Of a stretch of 64,000 nt of DNA, positions 36,090-49,265 are shown one piece after another (within the stretch, counting starts at the first letter, position 1; each line of letters opens with the position of its first letter). Origin of the DNA: Tachypleus tridentatus (lineage: Eukaryota; Arthropoda; Merostomata; Xiphosura; Limulidae); contig NW_027467782.1 in the NCBI RefSeq assembly GCF_004210375.1, positions 32,477,771-32,541,770 on the forward strand, given 5' to 3'. Both the position numbers and the translations under genes were made by a program. Under the pieces are notes generated by a model. It was not told where the DNA came from and ran no database searches. It saw only the letters and a program-made list of their open reading frames with translations.

Positions 36090-36540
36090 TTTAACTTTTT
36101 ATTGGTTATATATAATGTAGTATTAAATGTTACAAAGGACTAACAGCAATTTGTGAAATAGAGGATGTGGCAGATTGGCATGTCAAGTGAGTGATTTTCT
36201 AGTTTATGGCCTTGCACACAAAGAATGAAGGCTATAAACATTTCACTCTGTTCAAAATAATAATTATATTATAATAAGCAGCTTATATTAAATTGTGTAC
36301 TTCTGAAAGGAAAGGTCAATAAATTAAATACAAAGAGAGACTTAGAAAGTAAATTATTGATTCTATAACTAAGGAAGATTGAGAATTTTTTAAAGATACT
36401 TCCACATAAAATTAGAAACTTAAATATGGTATAATATTAACATTTTTATTTATTAATTATGTTTTGACATTAGGTTTAATGCAATACATTAATATCAAAG
36501 TAGATAAATTGGATTTTGAATGTAATTATGTAGAGAGGTT
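36090..36540 (+). repeat. Uncharacterised dispersed repeat, copy B
   Basis: See the matching copy at 25590-26030. This copy is followed immediately by the CR1 fragment at 36560. No coding potential. Confidence 0.55.
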
Positions 36541-36559
36541 GCAACATATGCAAAATAGG

Positions 36560-36775
36560 TTAATGTATGGTTAACACCATCAGCAATTTTAAGCATCATT
36601 TAATCATTACTTTATCCATATTATTGTGTAAATCAATAACAGCATACATCCAAACACTGAGGTATGCCTACTTGTGACATCAATCAAATTTGATTGAACT
36701 CCATTTAAAAAAAAAAAACCCTCTACCTTCTTCCATCCAGCCATCTTTCTATCCAAGAGCAAATTTGATCTCAGA
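36560..36775 (-). mobile_element. CR1-like LINE, RT fragment (part 2 of a split copy)
   Basis: Minus-strand reading LDRKMAGWKKVE...NGVQSN then LIDVTSRHTSVFG corresponds to the CR1 block W..DRKQ.V..NG..S.W..V.SGVPQGSVLGP, homologous to 32160-32290 of the other copy. The Penelope element separates it from the upstream RT part at 37786-38160. Confidence 0.75.
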
Positions 36776-37785
36776 ATGGCTGGTATGGGTATTAACACTT
36801 TTATTGATAAGGAGAGAACAATATTTCAACTTTCCTAGGTCATCTTCAGATTAAAAAAAGAGAGAGTTTTAGTGTGACTTTTCTTATGGACAAGAGTATA
36901 AATTAATTAGTATACGTAGAAAGGTGTTCCTTTATATTCGTTTAATTTTGGTTTTCGTTGTTGTATAAGTAGGGTTTATTTGAATTTGTGTTTGTTTATA
37001 TTTGTTTCCCTACTTGATATCTGGGTGTTTTCTATGGTTGTGTTGTGTTTATTTGATTTGCAGTGTTCAAAAACATGTGAAAGTGTGTTTTTGTGTTCTA
37101 TGAATCTAGTTTCCATTGTTTCTGCTTATTTCCCCAGTATAGAAGTCATGGCAGTTGTTGTATTGTATTTTATAAATTATGTTGGTGTTGTATTTGTCAG
37201 TGTCGTTTTTACATAGAATGGACTTTAGTTTTTACCTGGTTTTTGAATAAATTTGATATTTACTGGAATGTTGCATTTTAAGTTTTTTTGAAATGTTTAT
37301 TATTTTTTTGCTGATGTCGGGGTCATATGGTATGCAACAGTATAAGGTTTTGTAGTTTGTTGTATCTTGGGATTTATTGTTGTTTGTTTGTTGTTGGTCT
37401 AGGTGTGCGCGTGTATAATTTGTTCCATGGTTTTTGAGGAAAAGTGTCATTTTATTTTGTCTAATGCATAGTTAATTTCATCTGGTGAACATAGTTTTGT
37501 GGCTGTGTTTATATGGTTTCTTAATATGTTGAGTTCTTGTAGATGCAAATCTAGCAATTGTATTATCAACATACCTGTACCAGTATAGTGGTGGATAGAA
37601 GGCTGAATTGATCGCTTGTGATTCAATCTGTGTCATAAAAAATGTTGACATGGGATTCTCCATACTCATGCCATTTATTTGTAGATAGTTTTGGTAGTAG
37701 TGAATTCTATAAGGGTTACTAATTGGTTGCTGGGGGTGTGTGTCAATGGGTTGGGATCTTGGATACTGAAACAATGTTGGCTACC
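36776..37785 (-). mobile_element. Penelope-like element, 5'-truncated, RT and GIY-YIG
   Basis: Minus-strand order: reverse transcriptase fingers/palm (QNYLQINGMSMENPMSTFF, then PPLYWYRYVD), the Penelope linker (LYCCIPYDPDISKKIINISK then KLKMQHSSK), a GIY-YIG endonuclease end (FIEHKNTLSHVFEHC, about 37050-37110), and at 36776-36860 a terminal non-coding segment with CTGAAGATGACCTAGGAA and GAAA, the hammerhead-like core known from this retroelement class. Starts inside the RT, so 5' truncation is clear. Broken in several places. Inserted within a CR1-like LINE. Confidence 0.87.
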
Positions 37786-38160
37786 TGATTCTAAAATTTT
37801 GTTCATTGAACTTAGAAAACACATTTTATCATACTTTCAAAAAGATGTTTATGCAACTGATATAAGGCTAATAGGCTTGTAATCACCTGGACAATTTTTT
37901 ATCTCTTCCCTTCAAAAGTGTGGTATCATTATCCAACTTCCAACCTGCTGATACCTGCCCACTATTCAAGAACTAACAAAAAATATTATCAAGTGGCTCA
38001 CGTATTCCCATTTTAACATCCTTCAAACTCCTTATGGAAATATTATCTAGTCGAGGAACTTTATTACTCTTTAATTTTCCAGTTATTTCTTAACAATTTC
38101 AGAACTGATGTGATAACATTGTTCAATATTGTCTCCATCTTGCAAATGACTAACATCAGG
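37786..38160 (-). mobile_element. CR1-like LINE, RT fragment (part 1 of a split copy)
   Basis: Minus-strand reading includes VGRYQQVGSWIMIPHF, then NCPGDYKPISLISVA, equivalent to the CR1 block VP..WK.ANVTPIFKKG....P.NYRPISLTSV. Several stops. The stretch expected between this and part 2 (the YLDF.KAFDKV region) is not seen, so insertion of the Penelope element was accompanied or followed by loss of about 80-100 codons. Confidence 0.8.
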
Positions 38161-38164
38161 GATA

Positions 38165-40880
38165 TTTGTTTTAATCAGACAAAAAATGTACACCTCACCA
38201 ATCAAACTGTAAGAGAGTCCAGCAATAAATGATCACACAGAGTCTAAGATCAGGCTTAAATTGCATATGTATAAAATGACCAGGCTTCAAAGAATTTGAG
38301 TACTAACTATAAAATTTTTCCTCATGATGTTACTACCACTCACAAAAGAGATCCAAATGAAACAAAGGAAATTTGATGGGTGGAATTTTAACATCACAAA
38401 CTAAGCAAACACACATGAGATGACAGTGAAGGATGAAGTTTGATTAGAGCATGATCAGAATTTAAAATGCATGTGTCTCTCTCACTTAACTCAACTGAAT
38501 AAACATAGACAAGGAATACGAATCCATCCCTCGTACAATACACTAGCTGTATTGGGGGTGACTCACACTACACAGTGCCACCATTGCTCTACTTTTCACC
38601 ATATTGTATTGTGCTGTACATAATCACTGAAGAACTCTACAAGATACACCATCCAAGCAGTCAGGAACTGGTAAGTGGCAAGGACATCCTTATTCTACTT
38701 GAATGCAAATAAATGCCCAGATCCCCATTAAACATCTGCCGGAAAGAATTTTTCCTATAGACAGTGCAAGAGATGACTGTGAAACACGATTTTGAAAAGC
38801 TAACAAATGCAAGCCAAAGAAGTGGTCAGTTACTTCTTTGGTGCTGACGTTTTCCGTGATAGTCCATGGAATGGTACGGGCATGGTCGGGCAAATGAGTA
38901 AGTTTAATACCATGAAGATAATTAAGGTGGTCTTCCATAACTCCCTTCCTCAAGAGTAGGCACTGTTCGAACCAGGACAAATGGGGTGTGGGCATTTTCC
39001 TTAACCTACAGCCTAGTGTGAATCTTAGGAAATAATCATACCATGGGAGGCAAAATCAATAGCTGGTGAAAGAATATAATGAAAAAACAGTGTACTTTTC
39101 TTTCTCAAAAACTGTGTGTAGATTGAAGAATATCAAGAACAAGGAGATGAAACTATCAAATCATGAAGACTGTTCATGAAGATGAATGTGTTTAGATTAA
39201 TTCATAAGTCAACCTGAAGGTGCAAAAGAGACACAAGAAAGTAAGATAGATGACAAATGTGAGATAAAGTCTGCAAGCATCAATATCCAGGTAAGAATAC
39301 ATCAACATAAGGAGCTGGCAGACCTATCTAGTAAGTGTAGGAAGCAATAGGTCTCCAGATAAAGAATAAAAACAGTGATGGAAACCACAAAAAAAAGACA
39401 TTCGTGCCATCTGATAATACATAAACCAGAAACAGCAGATTGTCCACATCCAAATAAGAATAGAGGTAAAAGATAGAAGGAGATAGGAGATAAAGAATGA
39501 TCACTTTCCTGATAAGCTGAAGTATTGAAAAGAAAACTTTGATCTGGGAGGAGAAATAAATAAGCATGGTGAAAAGGAGTGTGGAAAGAATTGACAACAT
39601 ATACATCCAAATGAAAGATACCACAGTTGAAAAGGAGAAAAAAAAATGTCTTTAGAGAAAGATGGTACAGATATCAAGAAGCCAATGTTTCAAATAGGAC
39701 ATGTGTGAGAGCATGTAAAACTACATGAAAGTCTCAGTCAGGCAAAGAGATTAGTGAAGAAGGAATGACCAAACAAAGTGGAAAAAACAGAGGAAAGAAA
39801 CACCTGATGGTAACAAGAAAGGATATGTGTAATTGACAAATTTGTCCACTAATCAGTTATGGCAGAGACTGAAAATCCGTAATTGAACAATTATGTGAAA
39901 AAGGCCAAAATATGGACAATGTCAAGAAAACCTGGGAGTTGCAAATGGCAGATGGAACAACTATAAAGAACTTGCAACTTCCAGTGACAAAGTTCAAAGA
40001 TGACAGGAACGGGATAAGAAGGCAAAACAATTCAAAGTCCAGCCCACCAGGAAGTGGAGTAAACAAATTCGACACAAGAAGAAAGGGTGACACCACGTAA
40101 GGTTGGAGCAAGAAAGGGGGAAAGGGCAGAGGATAAGGGGATTTCAAAGCCAAATGAAGAGAAGAGGAACCAGCAACAGGACCCAATGAGGAGTGTTATA
40201 TATAAAGGCCTTGACAAAAGGAACAAGATGAAGAATGAAATAGACATTCAGAAAAAGGTGAGAAAAGTCTTGGCTGAAAGCATCAACCATCAGAGATTAA
40301 GAAGGAACTGAAAATCAGATAAATGGAAGTTTGGTGTTGATAGCAGTGGCAAAGGTATTAGGAGCATGCCCAATGAGAAAATGAGAGTGGAGTGACCACT
40401 CTGTAGGTAGAATCCAGTCTGGTCAAAAAAGGTGATCTGTTTTAAGGTTTAGAGCCATAGCAATTCAATTCAAGCTGTAAAGGAGATAAAGATATGATAA
40501 ATCTGGTGAAGCATGACTTACAGAAGTTTCCTCAACTCTAAAGAGAGCCCAGAATAAGTGATATGAATCAATTTTTGTACTCACCTCAACAAAGTAGCCA
40601 TGGATTAATCATAGGAACTGAAGGATCACAAAGAATAAAAAATCATAGCACATCTAAAAGCATTCTGAGAGGCAACATAACACTTCAAAGGCCCCACTGG
40701 ATATAACAAATTATCAGAATACAATCAATTATAGAGGTGAGGAATGGCAGTTCATTCAGGAATATGAGCCATGAAAAATTGATGACCTGAGGGCAGTACA
40801 GATGGGGGAAAAGTAAATAGCATGTTTATGAAATAATTGCTGAAATGGCTTTAAGGTTAGTGTAATGAGGTAAGAACATA
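38165..40880. other. Unclassified purine-rich block
   Basis: About 2.7 kb, purine-rich on the plus strand, less AT-rich than its flanks. It yields minus-strand ORFs of about 100 codons (38690-38995, 39302-39624, 39857-40186) and plus-strand ones near 39912-40311, none recognisable and several overlapping antisense, as expected from strand-biased composition. May be an unidentified repeat. Confidence 0.35.
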
Positions 40881-43800
40881 CACATATATATTCTTCTAAA
40901 ACTTTTAGTGAGACAACAGATTTTAACTCAATTTACATCATTAACATTGTTCAATTATCAAGACATCTCAAATGTATTCAAAATACTAGTTCTATTATGT
41001 GCTGCATTATCCAGTTGTGCAGCTCATATTGATCCAAAAGCATTTACACTGTCCTCTGTACGTTATTGTGCATACATATTGTTGACTTACTGACAAAAAT
41101 TGTAGGATTTAGGAAAGAGTATCCACTTTGGGCCTTCATCTATGTTCAGTTTGTTTCCAACTCCAGTCACCAAAAAAATGAAAGTCTGGCTGTAGACACA
41201 AAATTTGGCTCAAGACATAGCAAGCCTGGATAGTGGCTCACCTAACATGCTGCACATGGAAGACATATTGAGATAAATTCAAATGCAGATATGTCAAAAA
41301 ACACTGTTCAAACGTCTTGTTCTCTTCTCCTTTTCCAACAGAAGCTGAGGTAATATCACAACCTTTTATGGGTACACATTTGAGGCAATGATGCAAGCAG
41401 TAATAAAATAGTAGTGTCAACCAACACTAAATGTTAGCCAGAGTTCCAAAACGTGTAGGTTGTGCAACTTGGACCTCGCAAATGCAACAACATTCACATT
41501 AGCATCTTCATGCCTGCATGGATCATCAATGTCTTGTAAACACATGATCAAACTGAGTGATGTACAACTCCATCTTACCAATAACATGACCAAGTTAAGT
41601 GTTGTACAACCCCATCCTCTTAATGCAAATCACAAAAAAGTTTGTGGGTGAGATAACAAAAGACCTCCTGTTCCACTGTTGCAGAGATAAGCAGCCCAAT
41701 CTTTCGGAACGGTTGTTTTGTACGAGACCTACCTCTGGAGCTTATCCCATGAACATTCCATTGTCTATTAAACTGAACTATTGGCTATATATTTGTCCCA
41801 AACATACAGACTATGAATATTTTAAAGTTTTAACCTGATGAGAGTACAAAGTTAGTATCTATATATACTTCAAAAATTCTAGCACTACTTGATTTACCAT
41901 GTTTATAATACTTCTTTCACCAAAAATGTTCATACTAACTTTTGGAGATAATCCAATGGAAATACTGTTGCAAATTACTTCAAAAATAGTGCAAAGTTTT
42001 ACAAGTAGTAAGTGTCATTATTGTGCTGCAACAGAAATTTTTGCTACTGTAGAATAATGATCCAAGTTACCTACAACTGTTTTTCAGACAAAACCTTCCC
42101 CCTTTGTATCAGGCACATTTGATGTCAGTTACCAATCTTTAATCTCTATTATTTTATTTACGGAGTTATGATAGCAGAATTTGTGATAAACATGACCATG
42201 GGTCCTACAAAATAAATCCACTTTTTTATCCTCATTCAGATAAGAAATGAAGTCACCAGCTAAAAAAATATTAAAAACAAGCAAAACAATTCTGGTAAGT
42301 TTTGCTTTGTTAGAAAGAAATATGGCAGTAACTATCATAAGAAATATTTTACAAAATGGTATGTGGCATTTCCTTAAACTTCTCTAGCAGGACAAGCACC
42401 ATAACATAAGTTCAGAAATTCTTCCGTAATAAAGGTATGATTGATGTACATAATTTCAAGTTTTGCCAGAGAGAGTAACAAGTTGCTAGATGAAAAAGAA
42501 TTGTCATGACAATCATTTTTTGGTTTTCTAAATCACATTTAACTTAATTAATATTATATGCAGCTCCTTACAAAAGCTTTCTGAAAAGTCAACTTAAATC
42601 TACTTTTCATCATTATTCAGATAAGAAATAAAGTCTTCAACAAAACTTGACAGGCAAAATTTTTCCTTTATTAAGTCAAAATATGGCAGTATAAATTAAA
42701 ATGAATGATTAAAACAATGGTTAATGATGTTTTACTGAAGTCCATTATCAAGAACAGCACAACAATAAGCTTCGCAATTCTGAAAAGGAGTTAGTGTGTA
42801 GTTGTCTATAAATTTTACAAGCTTACACCTTATTTTGAAACCTAAACTCTTGACCTATCATAGCTACCCTAACCAGTCTTTACCCAACTGAGAGTCGTAC
42901 AATAACCATGCTTTACATTTAACTATTTCTGCCTCTCTTTCAAAGAACTTGAGATTGTGGGAATACTGGTAATGTCTCATCAGGTTTTGAAAATAAAGGA
43001 CAATGTCTCACCCAAATATTTTTATATGATCTGTGTTTTTATCTGTTTTTTATTACTTTTTGAAGCATTTTGAAAGTTTGTTTGCCTGTTTTAAAGCAAG
43101 AATTTGACTATGTGAGGAAAATTAGTTCAAAAGAATGTTTCCAAATGAAAATTTAGGTAGGTAATTTGGTAATTATAATTTGTATTTTTCAGGATAAGAA
43201 ATTAAACATTGTTGCATAAAATTAGAATCTCATCAGAAAGAAATGGTTCTATTGCAATAAAGCATTTGTCAAACACATTTTCAGTTGAATACAAGAGACT
43301 AAAAGTTTATTTTGGAAAATGCAAGACATTTATATGAAAAAATTTGTCTGAACATAAAACAAAAATGATGGTTTACTTCATGTAAAGAAAAACATAGAGC
43401 AACCACCCACAACTGAAACATTGTTCAAACACATTTCTTAAATATTTAGAAAAACTGAAGAAATTTTGGTGGTCGACTTCGTTTGATTACTGCATTCAAG
43501 TCTTGTTCTAATTTTTCATAAAGTATGCATCTTATATTTTATTAAAGTAATCCCAAATTTTTGCAATACTGTACTTATGAACAGGAATGTAACATCATAA
43601 GTTTTGTTTTAGAGCACAAGTCAGTGATCATGAAAATAAGAAATTGTCCTGGATCCTAAGATTATTGGCATCTATCATATTCATTACAGAAGATTTTAAA
43701 CTTAAGATGTAAATGCTTTTAATATGCTATCCCTGCCTTAGAACTTCAAGAACACACTACTGACCATCATTTTAATTATTCCTTTTAATCAAGACAACCA

Positions 43801-43984
43801 TATTCCTCTTATTAAATAAAGTAAAATCAAAACAGGACAAAACAGGTTTAAAAGAAAGAGCCCCTACCTTATTAATCTGTTGATTGACAATTTATTATCT
43901 AAGTGAGGATGAAAGAAATGATTTAGTTTTAACATAATAATCAAAAGCTTTTTTAAGGTGTCACATAGAGTACCAGTGCAGAAA
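40881..43984. other. Intergenic, nothing recognised
   Basis: AT-rich DNA; no gene, RNA or repeat family identified. Confidence 0.5.
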
Positions 43985-44960
43985 AATTACCTCAGTCATG
44001 CAGCTGGATAAGTTATTTAAATGGATTGAAGACAGGCTATGTGGAAGGATGGGAAAAGTTAACAGAGTTCAGACAAACTAATGTTACAAATAGTGTGACC
44101 TGTGATAGGATCACTGCTTTCCTCATTTACATTACTGAAACACTGTTAATTAAGTTTACAGAAGATACAAACATCTTCAGTCAGAAATGATTTGATTTTG
44201 CACAAACTTAGATTAGTTGATTGTTAGGTAAATACATGACAAATGGTATATAATTATAACATATAATTATAATGTTATGCACTGGGATTACCACTACAAG
44301 TTAATGATAAACTTTAGATTGGAATGCTTTTAATTATGTTCATGAAATTAATGACTCAGGGCACTGGCTGAATTCTTAAGCCTTCGTGACAGTGTTCTAT
44401 TACATATGGTAAATTTTGGGTTGAATATACTGATTATCAGTCTCAGATGGCTACAGTATCATTAATCACTATTCAGGCATCATCTGGAGCACTGCATGCA
44501 GTTTTGGTCTCCATATTGTAATAAGTACATTGAGTTGATAGATATAATTCAGAGAAAGGTCACAAGGATATTATTTCTTGGATAGATAGGTTGAACTATG
44601 ATGACAGATTCTTATTTCTTAATTACTTTTCTCACGTAAAGAGAAGGCCCAAAATGATTTGAAAAATTCAAAACTATCAAGTAAATAGATCAACCTTTTG
44701 TTTGTTAAATTCTAAGGATGGTAGGTCAAACAAGAGTTCACAAATTTAAGATCTGGAAAGGTCAAACTCATCTCCAGTTGAGGATTTTTTCTTTCAATAG
44801 GGTGGTGAATGTGGGGAAGAATCTGTCATCTATAATGCAATTCTACAGAAGTTTAAGAAAAAGAGCTGTTGAACATTTGGAGGTGGATTTAATAATTAAG
44901 TTTTATAAGGAAGGTTGGGAGTTAAGAGATAATAGTACTAAAATAAGCAAAATTACCTAG
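43985..44960 (+). mobile_element. CR1-like LINE, C-terminal RT part, broken
   Basis: Plus-strand reading: EGWEKLTEFRQTNVTNSVTC, FLIYITETLLIKFTEDTNIF (RT palm, FADDT position), SGALHAVLVS-like text, then IQRKVTR and, in an open stretch 44718-44960, TRVHKFKIWKGQTHLQLRIF, SFNRVVNVGKNLSS. The last block is the CR1 C-terminal FFSNRVVN.WN.LP. Multiple stops and frame changes upstream. Confidence 0.8.
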
Positions 44961-45361
44961 TGAGGGGGTTTCCAACGTAAGAGTGCCCGAGGGCCACAAC
45001 TACAGTCACAAGTCTAGTGGTGGGCGGCATTATATTTTTGTCAAATTAGGGCTTGTTAGTGTATTACATAATGCAAAATAAAGAGTAATAGATCCATGGT
45101 AGGGTTAATTTATGTCCTTTCAACATAGTAAAATGAGTTATGATTGGGGAAGGAGTTAATCTGAATGGGACTTACTTTATGTTACATGATATTTGGATGG
45201 ACATATTTTCAAAAAAAGATGTATTTCATTGTGAAAATAAAAGGAAAATATAACTTAAACATGTTCAATTATGTAATGAATAATTTTATTGAAAAAATGC
45301 TGCATATAAAAGAAATTAGAATAGTAAACATATCTATGATATTTAATAAACTAAGTACATA

Positions 45362-47180
45362 AAAGTTTCAATGAGAACTATGAGGTCGCTCAGCAACACT
45401 GACCAAAGCAGGTTTGTTGACATGGAGTTCTGTCATTACTAGTCTTAGGAGGTGAAGTAGAGAAGAATCTGTGAGGCAACATCTGTTGTGGTTCTTAATG
45501 AATTTCATAGTGGAGAACACACTTTCACATATATATATGTGCTACCAAACATTGATGTAATTTTCTGTCCAAAGTACACAGATTTGAAAATAGATTTTTT
45601 GAAAGTAGTTTAAAGAAATCTGGTCCTTCTTCTTGTCTGGTTTGCAGAAAGGGATCAGCTTGCAAATCACATAATTCAAGTTGAACATCAGCTTGTTGAT
45701 TTTCTGTTAACACAAAGAGGATTATTGAACAGCTCTATCCTGCTTTTTATAATTTCAAATTCTTCGAATCTTGCATTAAACACATCAATAATATCTTCAA
45801 AATTTACACAAAATTCTAAAAAATCAAGTGACTCATCATCTTTGAACTGTTCTATTAATTACTGACAACTCAGAAAGTGGCCCAAGTCATTGTTTTCTAA
45901 GTAAACTTTGAAAATTCTTAACTTCTTTTGAAACCCATTTATGTTTCCCATTAAATCTGATATCATCTAGTTCTGCCCCTCGAGCTTTAGGTTGAGATCG
46001 TTAAGGTGAGTGGTGATGTCTATGAGAAAAGCCAGTTGTATCAGAAAATCCTTACTTTTGAGCTCTTCTTCCAATTGTGTTGTATCTGATGAAACAAATT
46101 GATTGAGGAATACAGGGATTTCTTTCCTTATTCCAAAATATTGTTCACAACACTTTCGGGCACTGAGCCACCTTACTTGGTTTTAAAGTCAATATATGCT
46201 GCTTCCATATCCTCCAAGAATTGCTTTAGCTGCCAATGTAAAAAAGCTTTGTTTCCTCCTCTTATCAGGTAAATAACTTTAACAAATTTAAAACTTTGTT
46301 TTGATTCACTGATTTCCACCACAAAGCTCCTTGATGAATAACACAATGAAATGTTGGGCAAGTTACTTAATTTTCCTTAAAAAAACCAACAAAGCCTAAT
46401 TTTTTTCCAATCTTTGCAGGTGTGCCATCTGTCACTATTGCTGAACACTTATTGAAACCTCCGATTTTATCAACTGAATTTTTCACTGCCTTGAAGATAT
46501 CCTTTCCTTTTGCGGCCCCATGAAGAGCTCATACATTCAATAATACCTCTTTCTTTGAAATATCTTCAACAACACATACAAATATTAACAGCTGACTAAC
46601 ATCTGCTTCATCAGTACTTTCGTCAAGACAGAGAGAAATAAGTACTTTTTTCCCAGTCCAACAAGCGAGTTTTCTAATTGTTCTCCCATATCAGTGACCC
46701 TTCTTTGTATGGTTTGGTTGGAAAGTGGCACTGATTAAAATTTCTCAGCAGTTTTGGCATCCCAAAACACCTTTGCCATTTCAACAGCACATTTCTTTAT
46801 TAAACTGCTATCAATAAAAAGGTTTCTTTGCCCTTGCAAGGTCAAGAGAAATGATGTATGAAGCATATGAAGTAGATGTCTGGCTTTCTGACAACTTGCT
46901 AAACATATTCGTTTGTTGTTTTAATTTCTTGCTGAAATCCACAATCTGAACTTTGAGTTTTTCCTTCATACTTTTTATACTTTTATTCGTGCATAGTTGA
47001 ATAATGTTTTTTCACATTAAATTCTTTGGGCATTGATATAATTTGCATACAAATCAAACACTACAACTTGCCAATATTGTTTGTAATTAAATAATCAAGT
47101 TCCCAACATTCCTGGTACACTATTTTCACTGTTAATCTTACGTTTCTTAAAAAGTTTGTTCATTTTTATATTTAACATGG
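45362..47180 (-). pseudogene. hAT transposase relic (GTF2IRD2/EPM2AIP1/ZBED-like)
   Basis: Begins near MNKLFKKRKINSENS (about 47166), an N terminus typical of this intronless family. Continues MGEQLENSLV, LDESTDEADVSQLLIFV (about 46590-46640, containing the catalytic DES/T region), IVTDGTPAKIGKKLGFVGF, VRWLSARKCCEQYF, LAFLIDITTHLNDLNLKLEG, and the C-terminal dimerisation block MFGSTYIYVKVC. Overall order and spacing fit a roughly 600-residue hAT transposase, with numerous stops and frame changes, so not functional. Confidence 0.88.
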
Positions 47181-47260
47181 AATTAAACAGTGATAATTTA
47201 CAACATATCGACCACCACAACAGCAAACAGACAGACTGGCAACAGCCACCAGCTGGGCAA

Positions 47261-47506
47261 GTTCACTTTGTCTAGCAGAAAGGAGGGAGTATATAACTCA
47301 GTGAATCCACTTTGTCTAGCAGGGGGAATGATGGTATACTATGTTCACTTTGTCTAGTAGAAGGGAGGGAGTATACAACTCAGTGAATCCACTTTGTCTA
47401 GCAGGGGGAATGATGGTATACTATGTTCACTTTGTCTAGCAGAAGGGAGGGAGTATATAACTCAGTGAATCCACTTTATCTAGCAGGGGGAATGATGGTA
47501 TACTAT
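47261..47506. repeat. 82-bp tandem repeat, three units
   Basis: GTTCACTTTGTCTAGCAGAA-type units start at 47261, 47343 and 47425, exactly 82 bases apart; each unit is itself two related halves sharing CACTTTGTCTAGCAG. Nearly identical units imply recent expansion. Confidence 0.92.
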
Positions 47507-47786
47507 GTTGAGGTGTATGTGACATAATTTAAAAGCTCTTACTATCAAGTTATTACTGTAAAATTATAGAGGCATAATTAATAAACATATAGGTGCTGAC
47601 AAAATAAATTTTAAAATTCATTAGTGAATACTAGTTGGAGCTTTCATGCATTTTTACCTCACAAGTAAGAATTTTTCATTTCTTCATTACAAAAAAAAAT
47701 ATTATAAAAGTAGGTTATGTTTCAATTGACTTTCGCAGGCCACATAAAACCATGCAGCCTGCGTGCCACCTGTTGCAAATCTCTGA

Positions 47787-49265
47787 TCTGGTGGATCGAT
47801 GGGATAACAGCATCTGAAGACAATACAAATAGAGGACACAAGTTTAGGATTTGGAAAAACAGACTTGGCTTCAGTTAATACATTTTTATTTACATAACAG
47901 GATGACTGACTCAAGGAGTGTGTTACTACTGGCAATAGTGAAGGTTGGCACTTTACAAGAGTTTATTGATGGGTTTACAGTCTTACTTTCTCACAAGTGG
48001 ATATGTAAGGAGAGCTTTGTAAAACCAACCAAATAGTCCTCTGTTGTCATACTATTGTTATATATTACAAGTACATAAAGTAATATCTTAAGAATGGAAT
48101 CCTATTAAGTCAAGAATTATGAAGAAAAAATGCACAATATTAGAAAGCTGTAACTCATTAAGTGTTTGAAGTCAACATATTTCATTGAGGATTTTTTTAG
48201 TTAAATGCTTATGAAATACACTCTGAAAACAACTTAAACTGAGATCCTTTTTGAGCAAGAAATATAAAACATGTAACTTGTTTAATAAAATATTTTATTC
48301 ATCAAAAAAGCTGTATTTTGTAAACTATTCAAAGCAAATAATGAAATTGTTGTTAAAGCACAACTGATAAATTTAAAATAATTTTGAAAGCAAGTTATAA
48401 TTCATTTTGCAAAAGACAAGCAATAGACATTAATCATTATGTTTTTCACACATAATAAACATAACACCAAGAAATGTGTAAACTGTAATCACTGTAAAGA
48501 GACTGTTGTGTGAATCAACCTATTTTCTGCTGATTCCAACTGTGCTGTAGAAAATAAATTTTTATTTCAATAACAAATTCATTTATTTTTCTGGTTATTT
48601 CTCAAAGAAACATTCTCAACAGTGTTTGTTTTGATTTGATTATTTGTTTATAATGTTATGTCTATTATCACCTTATAAAGTATTCACAATTATGAGGATA
48701 ATTTGTAATTGGTTGATTTACAACCCTGTGATGCTAAGTCATTGGTCAAAGATTAGCACATTTTATCAATCAACTGTCAGTGTAAAGATGGCTATGAAGA
48801 ATGTTTATAAAGAATGCACCATCTGATGGTACACCATGATTTTATTACTTACACTTAGTGTTTGGTAGCTTGAATATCTTGTCAAAATCTGGGTATCACA
48901 GTTAATCTGAAAATGTCTGAAGGTTATTGATGGTGCTATTATTTTTATAGTCTGTTACTATTTGTTAAAAGTAGTGCTCATCAACAATGCTAAAATTTAG
49001 AGGAGGAAAAATTTAAATCAAATTATATGCTATAAAAATATTTACCCAAAACAATACTATTTCTTCATTAAAATACATAAATAAAATAACACACATATAA
49101 TAGAAACTTGCAAATTGATTATATATTTACTATAGTGTAATTTTAAAGACTTTGTTGTTGTTTTTTTCCAATTATGAACTAATAAATGCTCCATGGTATG
49201 AACTTCACCTTAGCAAATGGGAGCTACTGCTACACCTGTATTACAGTATTGTCATTTCTACAATA
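47787..49265. other. Intergenic, nothing recognised
   Basis: AT-rich DNA with no gene or repeat identified. Confidence 0.5.

Larger units (their letters stand above)
44960..47786 (-). mobile_element. hAT DNA transposon, decayed
   Basis: Contains the transposase relic at 45362-47180. Ends are suggested by GGGGTTTCCAAC at about 44965 and the inverse of AGAGATTTGCAAC at about 47775-47786, resembling hAT termini (CAG.GGTT..CAAC) with GTGGCACGCAGGCTGC-type sequence inside; the 8-bp target duplication could not be confirmed. An 82-bp tandem array lies between the right end and the transposase. Confidence 0.7.

Noticed and set aside
38690-40250. Several minus-strand ORFs of 98-109 codons
   Set aside because: They overlap each other and plus-strand ORFs in a purine-rich block, products are low-complexity and unrecognised; strand-biased composition explains them.
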